DNA from: Sphingomonas sp.
GTDB taxonomy: Bacteria; Pseudomonadota; Alphaproteobacteria; Sphingomonadales; Sphingomonadaceae
DNA length: 11,709 nt
Reading direction: 5' to 3'
NCBI GenBank assembly: GCA_013812805.1
Contig: JACCSV010000139.1
Location: 1-11,709 of the forward strand
In this document: positions 1 through 7,324 of the stretch, one piece after another
Numbering within the stretch: the first letter of the stretch is position 1
How the letters are laid out: each line of letters opens with the position of its first letter
Notes under the pieces: generated by a model
Told to the model about the DNA's origin: nothing
What the model saw: the letters and a program-made list of their open reading frames with translations, nothing else
Database searches by the model: none
Made by a program: the position numbers and the translations under genes

Positions 1-116
1 GCCGCGATCCGCGCCAGCAACTGGCGGTCGAGGATGAAATTCTGGCCGAGCGCCTTGCTTGCGTTGAGCCCGTGCCGGGCGATGACATCGCGAAGCGGCT
101 CCGGCGCTTCGCTCAC
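1..116 (-). CDS. rsmA: 16S rRNA dimethyladenosine transferase RsmA (KsgA), N-terminal fragment
   Basis: Only the first 38 codons are present; the gene runs off the left edge of the window. The translation reads LRDVIARHGLNASKALGQNF then ILDRQLLARIA. This is the characteristic RsmA/KsgA start, including the LGQNF.LD segment at residues 23-30 that begins the SAM-binding Rossmann fold. By family knowledge the enzyme dimethylates two adjacent adenines in the 3'-terminal helix of 16S rRNA during late 30S assembly. The start is a GTG at 116-114 that overlaps the pdxA stop in the tetranucleotide GTGA, so translation is probably coupled to pdxA. The pdxA-rsmA order matches the classical lptD-surA-pdxA-rsmA cluster. 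The catalytic NLPY-type motif lies outside the window and cannot be checked. Confidence 0.93.
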   Translation of the reverse strand, partial: MSEAPEPLRDVIARHGLNASKALGQNFILDRQLLARIA

Positions 117-1114
117 GCACCGTCCGAGCGATATTGCGCGCATTGCGCCGCCATCCGGATTGCCGCCGCCATCGGCCGCGGGTCGGCGCGGTCCTCGCCG
201 GCGATATCGAAGGCGGTGCCGTGGTCCGGCGAAGTGCGAATGATCGGCAGGCCCAGGGTGATGTTGACGCAATCGGCGAAGTGGAGCGCCTTGACCGGGA
301 TCAGCGCCTGATCGTGGTAGAGGCACAGCGCCGCGTCATATTTCGCCCGCGCGCTTTCGTGGAACATGGTGTCGGCCGGGTGCGGGCCGGTCACTCGCCA
401 GCCTTCGGCCCGAAGCGCGGCAATTGCCGGCTCGACGATGTCGATCTCTTCGCGGCCGAGCCGGCCGCCTTCACCCGCGTGGGGATTGAACCCGGCCACG
501 GCCAGCCGCGGCTCGGCGATCCCGAAGCTGCGCTGCAGCCCGCGCAGCGTCGTCCGCCCGCGCGATTCAATGAGCGCCGAGGTCAGGTGCCGGGTCACGT
601 CGATCAAGGGCACATGGGTCGTCACCGGGACCGTCCGAAGCGTCGGGCCGGCGAGCATCATCACGACATTCCGCGACGCGACCCCACAGCGCTCGGCGAC
701 GAACTCGGTCTGCCCGGGATGCGAAAAGCCGATTCCGTACAGCTGCTCCTTGGACACCGGCCCGGTGACGACCGCGCGGGCAGTGCCCGACCGCGCCAGC
801 CCGACCGCAATCTCGAGGCAATCGAGCGAACAATGGGCGCCGGCAACGGACGGATGGCCGGCGATCCCCGCCTCGGCCGACGGAAGCGCCAGCAGCGGCA
901 GGCCGAGGTCGAAGGCGCTATCCGCCTCGCGCGGGTCGTCGATGGTTGCAATCGGACCGTCCCACACGGCACTCAACGCGCGCGGGTCGCCGATCGCCAG
1001 GAACGGCGGCAGCGTGAACCGGTCGCGGTGGTCCCAGCATTTGCCGATGACCTCCGGACCGATCCCGGCCGGATCGCCCAGCGAGATCGCGAGCGGCGGG
1101 AACGGGCGCGCCAT
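113..1114 (-). CDS. pdxA: 4-hydroxythreonine-4-phosphate dehydrogenase PdxA
   Basis: PdxA oxidises 4-phosphooxy-threonine with NAD(P)+ in the DXP-dependent pyridoxal phosphate pathway, giving the amine that PdxJ condenses. It is a cytoplasmic homodimer. The 333-residue length is normal for the family. Visible signatures are SLGDPAGIGPE at 11-21, VTGPVSK in the substrate loop, NPHAGEGG, GPHPADT and YHDQALIPVK, ending with TLGLPIIRTSPDHGTAFDIAG. The three divalent-metal histidines fall at H167, H212 and H267, matching the E. coli positions 166, 211 and 266 within one residue. The start is ATG at 1114, 11 bp after the surA stop, with only a weak GGGCGGG-like stretch upstream. The 3' end overlaps the rsmA GTG by 4 bp. 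It sits third in an apparent lptD-surA-pdxA-rsmA operon. Confidence 0.97.
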   Translation of the reverse strand: MARPFPPLAISLGDPAGIGPEVIGKCWDHRDRFTLPPFLAIGDPRALSAVWDGPIATIDDPREADSAFDLGLPLLALPSAEAGIAGHPSVAGAHCSLDCLEIAVGLARSGTARAVVTGPVSKEQLYGIGFSHPGQTEFVAERCGVASRNVVMMLAGPTLRTVPVTTHVPLIDVTRHLTSALIESRGRTTLRGLQRSFGIAEPRLAVAGFNPHAGEGGRLGREEIDIVEPAIAALRAEGWRVTGPHPADTMFHESARAKYDAALCLYHDQALIPVKALHFADCVNITLGLPIIRTSPDHGTAFDIAGEDRADPRPMAAAIRMAAQCAQYRSDGA

Positions 1115-1125
1115 TCCAGCCCGCC

Positions 1126-2490
1126 CTAGCGGAATTCGATTACCGCATCACGGCGAAGATCGCGAAGGAACCGGCGCGACCGCGAGTTGAGCCGCTCCTC
1201 GTTGATCTGAGCATAGACCTGGTCATAGCTGGGCATCGTCGGGTCGGTCTCGTCGCGGCCGCAGATCACCAGCGTGCGAACGCCCTCCTCGATCGATCCG
1301 AACGGGCGCGTTGCCTGCCCGACCTGCATCGGCAGCATGATTTCCTGAAGCGCTGTCGGAAGGTCGCGAAGTTTGACGTTGTCGCTCTGCACGACTTCGC
1401 CATTGAACTCGCTGGCAATCTTTTCGGCACCGCCGCAGCCGCCGACGCTCTGGGCCGCTTCGGCGAACCTGCTAACCAGCGATTCCGAGGCTGCACGAGA
1501 ATTTCCCGCCGGGAAGCTGATCGAAACCTGCTTGAGGCTGAACACCGCGCTGCGCGGGTCCGCGACCAGGATGTTGCGGGCGTCCTGCACGGCGACGATC
1601 GAAACGCCGCCGGGGATGGCGATTGGCTCGCTGACCTGCCCGGGCGACATCGTCCGCAAGGTCGCGGCGATCGGTTGCGGCAGCAGCTCGGGCCTAACCC
1701 AACCAAGGTCGCCGCCGACCGCGGCGGTCGAGGCTTCCGAATATTGGCGGGCGTACGCGACGAACGATCCGCCCGCGCGAAGCTGTTCGAGGATCTGATT
1801 GGCTTTCGCAACCGTCTCCGCCGGATTGGCGCTGGTGTTGGGAAGGTAGATTTCGCCGACGCGATACTCACGGGCGCCCTTCGACGCATTGAGTCGGTCG
1901 ATCACCGCTTTGACTTCATCCTCGCCGACGCTGATCGAGCTTTCGATCTTGGCGCGCTGCAACCGGTCCCAGGCAAGCTCGCCCTCGATCTGCCGGCGCA
2001 AGGTCCGGATCGACGAGCCACGCGCCACGAGGTAGGCATCCAGCTGGTCCGGGGACTGCTTGTTGTTCTCCGACACGCGAGTAATCGCCCGGTCGATGTC
2101 CCTGGCGCTGATGGTGATCTTCTCGACCCGCGCGGCCTGGATTTGCAGCGATTCGTCGATCAAGTTGCGCAGAACCTGCTGACGAAGCTCAGTGAGCCGC
2201 TCGGCGGGGATTTCCCCTTCGTTGGCGATTGCCAGCAGCGCCAGCCGCTGGTCGACGTCGGTCTGAGTGATGACCTCGCCGTTGACGATCGCCGTCGCCT
2301 TGACGACGGATGGCATGGTGGCGCCAAACAGCTGCGGGTTTGACGGCAACCGCAGGGCGCTGACGCTGCTCGGAGCGGGCGGTTGCGCGGGCTGGCTGGC
2401 GGTCTGCGCGACGGCCGCGGTCGCTACGCCAAAGCCAAGCGCGACGATAGCCGAACGAAGCCTTAAACGCGTCGAATTGGAAGCTGCCAC
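1126..2490 (-). CDS. surA: SurA-type periplasmic chaperone / parvulin peptidyl-prolyl isomerase
   Basis: This 454-residue protein has a signal peptide (basic LRLRS, hydrophobic core, likely cleavage AVA|Q after residue 28). A SurA N-terminal chaperone domain follows (from about residue 60, AIVNGEVITQTDVDQRL). One recognisable parvulin (PPIC) domain spans about 207-306, with GGDLGW and the PGQVSEPI pattern. A second, degenerate parvulin-like repeat follows (about 310-415). By family knowledge SurA escorts unfolded outer-membrane proteins, LptD among them, to the BAM complex. Two cysteines, C352 and C410, lie in the degenerate second repeat and could form a disulfide; that is inference. The start is GTG at 2490. 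An in-frame TAA lies directly before it, so no longer start is possible, and AAGGGA lies 10 nt upstream. It lies 71 bp downstream of lptD and 11 bp upstream of pdxA. Confidence 0.93.
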   Translation of the reverse strand: MAASNSTRLRLRSAIVALGFGVATAAVAQTASQPAQPPAPSSVSALRLPSNPQLFGATMPSVVKATAIVNGEVITQTDVDQRLALLAIANEGEIPAERLTELRQQVLRNLIDESLQIQAARVEKITISARDIDRAITRVSENNKQSPDQLDAYLVARGSSIRTLRRQIEGELAWDRLQRAKIESSISVGEDEVKAVIDRLNASKGAREYRVGEIYLPNTSANPAETVAKANQILEQLRAGGSFVAYARQYSEASTAAVGGDLGWVRPELLPQPIAATLRTMSPGQVSEPIAIPGGVSIVAVQDARNILVADPRSAVFSLKQVSISFPAGNSRAASESLVSRFAEAAQSVGGCGGAEKIASEFNGEVVQSDNVKLRDLPTALQEIMLPMQVGQATRPFGSIEEGVRTLVICGRDETDPTMPSYDQVYAQINEERLNSRSRRFLRDLRRDAVIEFR

Positions 2491-2500
2491 TTACTTGTTT

Positions 2501-2506
2501 TCCCTT
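2501..2506 (-). promoter_or_regulatory. Ribosome binding site of surA
   Basis: On the minus strand this reads AAGGGA, 10 nt before the GTG start of surA. Together with the in-frame stop directly before that GTG, it fixes the unusual start codon. Confidence 0.6.
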
Positions 2507-2561
2507 ATTGCCCTGTAAATTTCCGCGAAGCTGCCAATAGCTCGGCCCGCTGAACGCAGCC

Positions 2562-4760
2562 TTAGCGGCCAAGTCCCTTGAGGGCGATCTGCAGAGCGAA
2601 GGTGTTGCCTCCGCGAAACCCGCCGAGACGCTCATAATCGCGCCGCCACGTAACGCCAAGTACCAGACAGTCGTCCTCGTAGGCGACGCCCAGCCGGTTG
2701 CGGACCGGCGCAAAGCCGTCGGATATCGACAGTGGGTCCTCATCGGCATCGGTAAGGTCGAGCACCGTCGCTCCGAAAACCGACCAGTAGCGGGCGAACT
2801 TCACCCGCCCCGCAAGCCGCAACTCTTCCTTGTCGCGAAGGTCCTCGACCGTCTCGGCGATGTTGCGATTCAGCCGAATATACCCGATCTGAGCATAGGT
2901 CTCGCTCGAGCCAATGGTGAGGTCCGCCTCGTTCCGGCGCACCGCCAAATCGTCCTTGTCGAGCCGGTAGCGGTGAGTAAGGTCGACGAAGTTGCCGTAG
3001 CGCACCCGCGTCCGGCCGACGATGTCGGACACGGGATCGGTTAAGCCCGTGCCTTCCGGGAAAATGCCGGGCTCGCGGCTGATCCGAAGGCTCTGCCCGA
3101 TGACGCTGCTGATCGACAGGCTGGGCCGATCGTAAGCCCATTCCACGCCGAAGGTGACACGGGAACCGTCCTCCCAGCGGTCATAGCCGGCGAAGCGATT
3201 GAGCGCGAACAGGTTGCTGTCCTCGAGCTCGACCGCGCGTGCGTCTTCATTGGGGATCGACAGGTTTGCAGTGGGCGGTGTCGCGACGATCTGAATTCGA
3301 GGGGTCACCCGCTGGATGCCACCGAACAGCGGACCGATCAGCGGCCACTGCAGGTCAGCGGCCAGCGCTCCGATCGCCCGTGCGTGCCAGCCATCGGTGC
3401 CGCGATAAATAGGCACTTCGGTCTCTTCGGATTCATCGGTGTGATAGACATCGCCGCGAGCGTAAGCGGTCAGCGTCAACTGCTGACCCCATGGCGTCAG
3501 CCGCCGCGAGTCCCATCTGGCGCTAGCGAAAGCGCGCTGGGTGTCCTGGCCGTCGACCCTGATGATGGACAGGCTGTTGGCTTGCAATTGCACCTTGCCG
3601 CCGATCACCCGTGGCTGCAGGTTCAAGCGGGCGTCGATTGCCGGAAGCGCGATCGGGATCTGACCCTGCTCATCATCAACACGAAGCCCCTGGAACGCCC
3701 AGCCGGCGATCGACACGTAGCTGTCGGGGGTAATGCGCTCGGCGTTGATCGAATTGCGCAGCCGAGCGTCGCGGGTGATGTCGTAGCGGCGGGTGACGGT
3801 CTTGTCGCTGGCCAGCCTGGAAAAGCCGGTGACCGTCCACAGCGGACCGAACTGGAAGCGGCCGTTCGCTTCAAGGTAACCGCGCGGGCTTCGGTCGTCC
3901 GCCGGGTTCTCGGTCAGATCGTCCTTCTCGATACGGCTGTAGGCGAGGAAGCCGCCGACCTGAAACGCGCCGTTGCTGCCCAGCTGCCGATACTTGGCCT
4001 CGAGCGCCGGGGGCGTGCCGGTGTAGACGTGCGGCGTTATCGTCAGGTCGCGATTGGAGGCGATGCGCCAATGATAGGGAAGCGCAACTTCGAACCCGTT
4101 GCTTCGGGAAATCTTGAGGTCAGGCGGAAGCCAGCCCGTCGCGCCTTCGTCCGGGGAGACGCTGAAAATCGGCAGCAGCCGCAGCGTTACCCCGAATATC
4201 CGCAACCGGCCGCCCCGGAATCGAACCCGGCCGTTGGCGGGGTCGTGAATCACCTGGGCGGCGGTGATCGTCCAGCTCGGGTTGCGCGGGCACCCGGCCT
4301 CGGTGGTCACCGGGCAAGCGGAATAGGCTGCATTCTCGAGCGTCGTGATATTGCCGTTGCGGATGCCGCGCTCGGCAACGATCCGCCCGCCGCTCTCCAG
4401 CGCGACCAGCAAATTGTCGACGGTTCCGTCGCGCAGGCTGTCGGTGAGGAGGACGGAATCGCCGATCAGCCGGTCGCCCTGCGGGTTGACGACGACGACA
4501 TTGCCCCGGGCCCGGACCTCGCCGGTCGCGCGGTTCCAGACCAGCTGGTCGGCGGCCAGGTAATTGCCCTCCCGCGACATGCGAACGCGGCCCGAGGCGG
4601 TAACGATTTCCGTGGCGTTGTCGTAAGTAACCTGGTCGGCGCTGAAGTCGACGGCCGGTTCGAGGCTCACGGGAGGGGCGCCCGCCCCTTGCGCGTTCAC
4701 GGCAGTCAGCGGCGCAAGCAGGAGCGGCAGGGCCGTCCACCAGACCAGTCGACTACGCAA
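2562..4760 (-). CDS. lptD: LPS-assembly outer membrane protein LptD
   Basis: LptD is the outer-membrane barrel that, with the lipoprotein LptE, inserts LPS into the outer leaflet. The 732 residues compare with 784 in E. coli. A signal peptide is visible (RSR, then a WWTALPLLLAPL core, probable cleavage VNA|Q after residue 23). An OstA/LptA-like jellyroll region follows at about 38-180 (FSADQVTYDNATEIVTASG; ADQLVWNRATGEVRARGNV). The LptD barrel region then runs to the C-terminus, with a YHWRIASNRDLTITPHVYT stretch typical of the family. There are only three cysteines: C149, C157 and C698. The start is a TTG at 4760, chosen because GGAAGG lies 9 nt upstream, there is no in-frame ATG or GTG nearby, and the next ATG (about residue 60) would remove the signal peptide. 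It is first in the lptD-surA-pdxA-rsmA cluster and divergent from pepA. Confidence 0.94.
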   Translation of the reverse strand: MRSRLVWWTALPLLLAPLTAVNAQGAGAPPVSLEPAVDFSADQVTYDNATEIVTASGRVRMSREGNYLAADQLVWNRATGEVRARGNVVVVNPQGDRLIGDSVLLTDSLRDGTVDNLLVALESGGRIVAERGIRNGNITTLENAAYSACPVTTEAGCPRNPSWTITAAQVIHDPANGRVRFRGGRLRIFGVTLRLLPIFSVSPDEGATGWLPPDLKISRSNGFEVALPYHWRIASNRDLTITPHVYTGTPPALEAKYRQLGSNGAFQVGGFLAYSRIEKDDLTENPADDRSPRGYLEANGRFQFGPLWTVTGFSRLASDKTVTRRYDITRDARLRNSINAERITPDSYVSIAGWAFQGLRVDDEQGQIPIALPAIDARLNLQPRVIGGKVQLQANSLSIIRVDGQDTQRAFASARWDSRRLTPWGQQLTLTAYARGDVYHTDESEETEVPIYRGTDGWHARAIGALAADLQWPLIGPLFGGIQRVTPRIQIVATPPTANLSIPNEDARAVELEDSNLFALNRFAGYDRWEDGSRVTFGVEWAYDRPSLSISSVIGQSLRISREPGIFPEGTGLTDPVSDIVGRTRVRYGNFVDLTHRYRLDKDDLAVRRNEADLTIGSSETYAQIGYIRLNRNIAETVEDLRDKEELRLAGRVKFARYWSVFGATVLDLTDADEDPLSISDGFAPVRNRLGVAYEDDCLVLGVTWRRDYERLGGFRGGNTFALQIALKGLGR

Positions 4761-4769
4761 AACCCTTCG

Positions 4770-4775
4770 CCTTCC
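4770..4775 (-). promoter_or_regulatory. Ribosome binding site of lptD
   Basis: The minus strand reads GGAAGG, 9 nt before the TTG codon at 4760. It is the main sequence support for a TTG start of lptD. Confidence 0.55.
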
Positions 4776-4804
4776 GCCCGCTGCATTCCCGCTTCGTAAT
4801 CGCC

Positions 4805-4833
4805 GCTATCGCACCTCGGCCGCGGCCCGACAA
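4805..4833 (-). promoter_or_regulatory. Candidate promoter of lptD operon
   Basis: On the minus strand TTGTCG (4833-4828) is followed after exactly 17 bp by GATAGC (4810-4805). This is a sigma-70-like arrangement with a weak -10 element (3 of 6 consensus bases). It would start transcription near 4798, about 38 nt before the lptD TTG. The 17-bp spacer contains the perfect palindrome GGCCGCGGCC (4818-4827). This is pattern matching only. Confidence 0.3.
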
Positions 4834-4843
4834 TGACTGTCAT
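4833..4843. promoter_or_regulatory. Perfect inverted repeat ATGAC-T-GTCAT in the divergent lptD/pepA gap
   Basis: Eleven bases form two exact 5-bp half sites around a single central T, next to the candidate lptD -35 element. The position suits an operator acting on lptD, pepA or both. No regulator is recognised, and a short palindrome can arise by chance. Confidence 0.25.
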
Positions 4844-4850
4844 CGCGGCT

Positions 4851-4878
4851 TTGCCATCGCCGGTCGCGCGCCCTAAAG
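4851..4878 (+). promoter_or_regulatory. Weak candidate promoter of pepA
   Basis: TTGCCA at 4851-4856 is a good -35-like hexamer. The best -10 candidate is the poor CCTAAA/CTAAAG at 4872-4878, about 15-16 bp away. Transcription would begin about 30 nt before the pepA ATG. The -10 match is weak, so this is only a possibility. Confidence 0.2.
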
Positions 4879-4903
4879 CCGCGCCAACCCCCGCCATTGA
4901 ATT

Positions 4904-4908
4904 GGAAG
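4904..4908 (+). promoter_or_regulatory. Ribosome binding site that decides the pepA start
   Basis: GGAAG lies 8 nt before the ATG at 4917. The alternative in-frame ATG at 4833 has no comparable site. It would also add 28 low-complexity Ala/Pro-rich residues before the family-like MKIEF start. Confidence 0.6.
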
Positions 4909-4916
4909 CTGTCCCG

Positions 4917-6380
4917 ATGAAGATCGAATTTGCCGATGCTCGACCAACTGGAGACTATGCGCTGGTGCTGCCCTCCGCCGACGGCAACCGGCCCGGCGCT
5001 GCTTCGCTCAGCGACCTCGACAAAATCGAAGCAACGCTGCGGCGGCAACGGTTCGAAGGCGAAGCGGGCAGCGCCGCCGAGGCTTTCACCGACGATGGTG
5101 GCACCGCTCGGCGAGTGCTGTTTGTGGGAATCGGCAGCAACTCTGCCGGCGAGGCTGCCGAGAAGCTTGGCGGTACAGCCGTGTCGAGGCTGCTCAAGTC
5201 CGGCGAGAAGCATGCGGTCATCGACGTGACCGGCATGGGCTTCGATGCCGACGCCGCTGCCCGTATCGCCCTTGCCGCTTCGCTGCGCTCGTGGCGCTAC
5301 GACCGCTATCACACCAAAACCAAGGACAAGCAGAAACCGACTCTGGAGACGGTGACCATCGTCGGCGGCGGCGCCGACGCCGACGAGCGGTGGACCAGCC
5401 GCTGGCAGGCGGTGTCGCTCGGCGTCGCGTTCGCGCGCACGCTGGTCACCGAGCCGCCCAACATCGTCTATCCGGAAAGCTTCGTCGATCTGTGCCGCCC
5501 GCTGAGCGAGCTCGGGATCGAGATCGAGGTGCTCGACGGGGCGCAGATGACCGAGCTCGGCATGGGTGCCTTGCTCGGCGTTGCCCAGGGCTCGGTCCGC
5601 GATCCGCGGATGCTGGTGATGCACTGGAACGGGGGCGCCGATGGCGGAGCGCCGACGGCATTCGTGGGAAAGGGCGTAACCTTCGATACCGGCGGAATCT
5701 CGATCAAGCCGGCGCAGGGCATGGAAGCGATGAAGTGGGACATGGCCGGCGCCGGCGGCGTTGCCGGAGCGATGCTTGCTCTGGCCAGCCGCAAGGCCAA
5801 AGCCAACGTCATCGGCATCTGCGGCCTGGTCGAGAATATGCCGTCGGGCACCGCGCAACGCCCGAGCGATGTCGTCACCTCAATGTCGGGGCAGACGGTC
5901 GAGGTGATCAACACCGATGCCGAAGGGCGCCTGGTGCTCGCTGACGCCATCACCTTCGTCCAGCGCACCTACAAGCCGGCGACGATCGTCGACTTCGCCA
6001 CTTTGACCGGCGCCATCCTGATCAGCCTCGGCCACGAGTTCGCTGGCCTGTTCACGCCCGATGACGAGCTTGCCGACCGGCTGATGGCCGCGGCCGCGAC
6101 CAGCGGCGACAAATTGTGGCGGATGCCGCTTGGCGAGAGCTTCGACCGGCTGATCGATTCGCCGATCGCCGACATGAAGAACGTCGGGCCTCGCGAAGGC
6201 GGCTCGATCACCGCCGCCCAGTTCATCAAGCGCTTTGTCGATGACGGGGTGAAGTGGGCTCACGTCGACATGGCCGGCAAGGCCTGGTCGGAAAAGCCCT
6301 CGGACACCTACGACAAGGGCGCGACAGGCTTTGGCGTGCGGCTGATCGACAGCTTCGTCGCGGACCATCTGGAGCGCTGA
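4917..6380 (+). CDS. pepA: Leucyl aminopeptidase PepA (M17 family)
   Basis: This cytosolic two-metal aminopeptidase releases N-terminal residues, preferring leucine; in the family it is usually a hexamer. With the chosen start at 4917 it has 487 residues, normal for M17. The N-terminal macro-like domain spans about 1-160 and the catalytic domain about 165-487. Metal ligands and catalytic residues are all present: K252 and D257 in GKGVTFDTGG, K264 in ISIKP, D275 in MKWDMAGAG, and D334, E336 and R338 in the family signature NTDAEGRL (332-339). An ATG 84 bp upstream is in frame, but the 4917 start has the better ribosome site. It is divergent from lptD and followed 11 bp later by holC, a pairing also found in E. 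coli. In some bacteria PepA also binds DNA; nothing here tests that. Confidence 0.96.
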   Translation: MKIEFADARPTGDYALVLPSADGNRPGAASLSDLDKIEATLRRQRFEGEAGSAAEAFTDDGGTARRVLFVGIGSNSAGEAAEKLGGTAVSRLLKSGEKHAVIDVTGMGFDADAAARIALAASLRSWRYDRYHTKTKDKQKPTLETVTIVGGGADADERWTSRWQAVSLGVAFARTLVTEPPNIVYPESFVDLCRPLSELGIEIEVLDGAQMTELGMGALLGVAQGSVRDPRMLVMHWNGGADGGAPTAFVGKGVTFDTGGISIKPAQGMEAMKWDMAGAGGVAGAMLALASRKAKANVIGICGLVENMPSGTAQRPSDVVTSMSGQTVEVINTDAEGRLVLADAITFVQRTYKPATIVDFATLTGAILISLGHEFAGLFTPDDELADRLMAAAATSGDKLWRMPLGESFDRLIDSPIADMKNVGPREGGSITAAQFIKRFVDDGVKWAHVDMAGKAWSEKPSDTYDKGATGFGVRLIDSFVADHLER

Positions 6381-6391
6381 GCGGCAGGGCG

Positions 6392-6826
6392 GTGCGCGTC
6401 GATTTCTATCAACTGGGCGGCGCGCCCGTCGAACACGTGGTGGCAAAGCTCGCCCAGAAGCTGCTTGATTCCGGCGAGCGGGTGCTGGTCGTCGCCTCGG
6501 ACGAGGCGTTCCTAGCCCGGCTCGACCGCTTGCTGTGGGATGTCGGCAAGACCAGCTTCCTGCCCCACGGCCTATCCGGCGGCACCGACGATTCGCGCCA
6601 GCCGATCCTGCTGTCGACGACGCCGGACGCCGCCAATGTCGCGCGCAACCTGCTGATTGCCGACGGCGAATGGCGGGAGGCGGCGCTCAATTTCCAGCGG
6701 GCTTTCTATCTGTTCGACACCGACTCGATCCGCGGCGCCCGAACCGCCTGGAAGCACCTCGCCGGCAAGGGCGTGGAACCGCATTACTGGACCCAGGACA
6801 ACGGCCGCTGGTCGGAAAAAGCCTGA
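6392..6826 (+). CDS. holC: DNA polymerase III chi subunit HolC
   Basis: HolC is the clamp-loader accessory chi subunit, which contacts single-stranded-DNA-binding protein and, in E. coli, the psi subunit. The protein is 144 residues (E. coli chi is 147). Its opening VDFYQLGGAPVEHVVAKLAQK is typical of the family. So are RVLVVASDEAFLARLDRLLW with FLPHG, and the QPILLST segment followed by NLLIADGEW. The start is taken as GTG at 6392 because homology begins there; longer in-frame starts lie inside pepA and encode nothing family-like. A short AGGG lies only about 2 nt before it, so initiation may depend on coupling to pepA, whose stop is 11 bp upstream. The pepA-holC pair is a common arrangement. 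Confidence 0.93.
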   Translation: MRVDFYQLGGAPVEHVVAKLAQKLLDSGERVLVVASDEAFLARLDRLLWDVGKTSFLPHGLSGGTDDSRQPILLSTTPDAANVARNLLIADGEWREAALNFQRAFYLFDTDSIRGARTAWKHLAGKGVEPHYWTQDNGRWSEKA

Positions 6827-6828
6827 GC

Positions 6829-6859
6829 CTTGCCCGCGGGCGCAAGCGCCGCTAGGCGC
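6829..6859 (+). other. Two abutting GC-rich stem-loops after holC
   Basis: The first arm pair is CTTGC ... GCAAG (6829-6846; a 5-bp stem that can be extended with a one-base bulge). Next to it is GCGCC-GCTA-GGCGC (6846-6859), a perfect 5-bp stem with a 4-base loop. They lie between the holC stop and ndk. There is no T-run, so this is not a standard intrinsic terminator. It may be an RNA processing or attenuation structure, or chance in a GC-rich gap. Confidence 0.25.
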
Positions 6860-6886
6860 AGCCGCGATCCATCCATCCACACTGTC

Positions 6887-6891
6887 AGGAG
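6887..6891 (+). promoter_or_regulatory. Ribosome binding site of ndk
   Basis: AGGAG lies 10 nt before the ATG at 6902. It supports this start over the longer in-frame reading that begins just after holC. Confidence 0.65.
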
Positions 6892-6901
6892 ATCGCTGGT
6901 C

Positions 6902-7324
6902 ATGGCCGCGACGCGCACCTTCTCAATCATCAAACCGGACGCCACCCGCCGCAACCTCACCGGCGCAATTACCAAGATGCTCGAGGATGCCGGCCTTCGC
7001 GTCGTCGCCTCCAAGCGCATCCAAATGAGCCGCGAGCAGGCCGAAGGCTTTTACGGCGTCCACCGCGAGCGGCCGTTCTTCAACGATCTGTGCAGTTTCA
7101 TGACTTCGGGCCCGGTCGTGGTCCAGGTGCTGGAGGGCGAGAATGCGGTGCTCCGCAACCGCGAAGTGATGGGCGCGACCAACCCCGAGCAGGCGGCGGA
7201 GGGCACCATCCGCAAGGCGTTCGCCGAATCGATCGAGGCCAATTCGGTCCACGGCTCCGACAGCGACGAGAATGCGCAGATCGAAATCGACTTCTTCTTC
7301 AGCGAAGACGAGATCGTCGGCTAG
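6902..7324 (+). CDS. ndk: Nucleoside diphosphate kinase Ndk
   Basis: Ndk transfers the gamma phosphate from ATP to other NDPs and dNDPs through a phosphohistidine, balancing nucleotide pools. The 140-residue length is standard. Recognised parts are TFSIIKPDATRR at 6-17 (K11 contacts nucleotide), FYGVHRERPFF, GPVVVQVLEGENAV, and the active-site signature NSVHGSDS with catalytic H117. The start is ATG 6902, preceded by AGGAG. It follows holC after a 75-bp gap, so it may have its own promoter, though no convincing one is visible. The gene ends convergently against purN: its TAG and the purN TAG are the two strands of one CTAG at 7321-7324. Confidence 0.97.
   Translation: MAATRTFSIIKPDATRRNLTGAITKMLEDAGLRVVASKRIQMSREQAEGFYGVHRERPFFNDLCSFMTSGPVVVQVLEGENAVLRNREVMGATNPEQAAEGTIRKAFAESIEANSVHGSDSDENAQIEIDFFFSEDEIVG

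Noticed and set aside
134..1129. 331-codon open frame opposite pdxA
   Set aside because: It is an Arg-rich shadow of PdxA, whose catalytic motifs are all on the minus strand.
3384..4799. 471-codon open frame on the plus strand opposite lptD
   Set aside because: It is the antisense of a clear LptD. Its translation is rich in Arg, Ala, Val and Gly with no family resemblance, as expected for antisense frames in GC-rich coding DNA.
2474..4911. The 13-mer GAATTGGAAGCTG occurs at 2474-2486 and 4899-4911, both near gene starts
   Set aside because: In a window this long one or two exact 13-mer repeats are expected by chance. The copies lie on opposite strands relative to their genes.
4806..5858. 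350-codon open frame on the minus strand opposite pepA
   Set aside because: It lies antisense to conserved PepA sequence, including part of the catalytic domain, and its protein looks random.
6868..6880. Short ATCC tandem repeat before ndk
   Set aside because: Only about three units (ATCCATCCATCC); too short to call a functional repeat.
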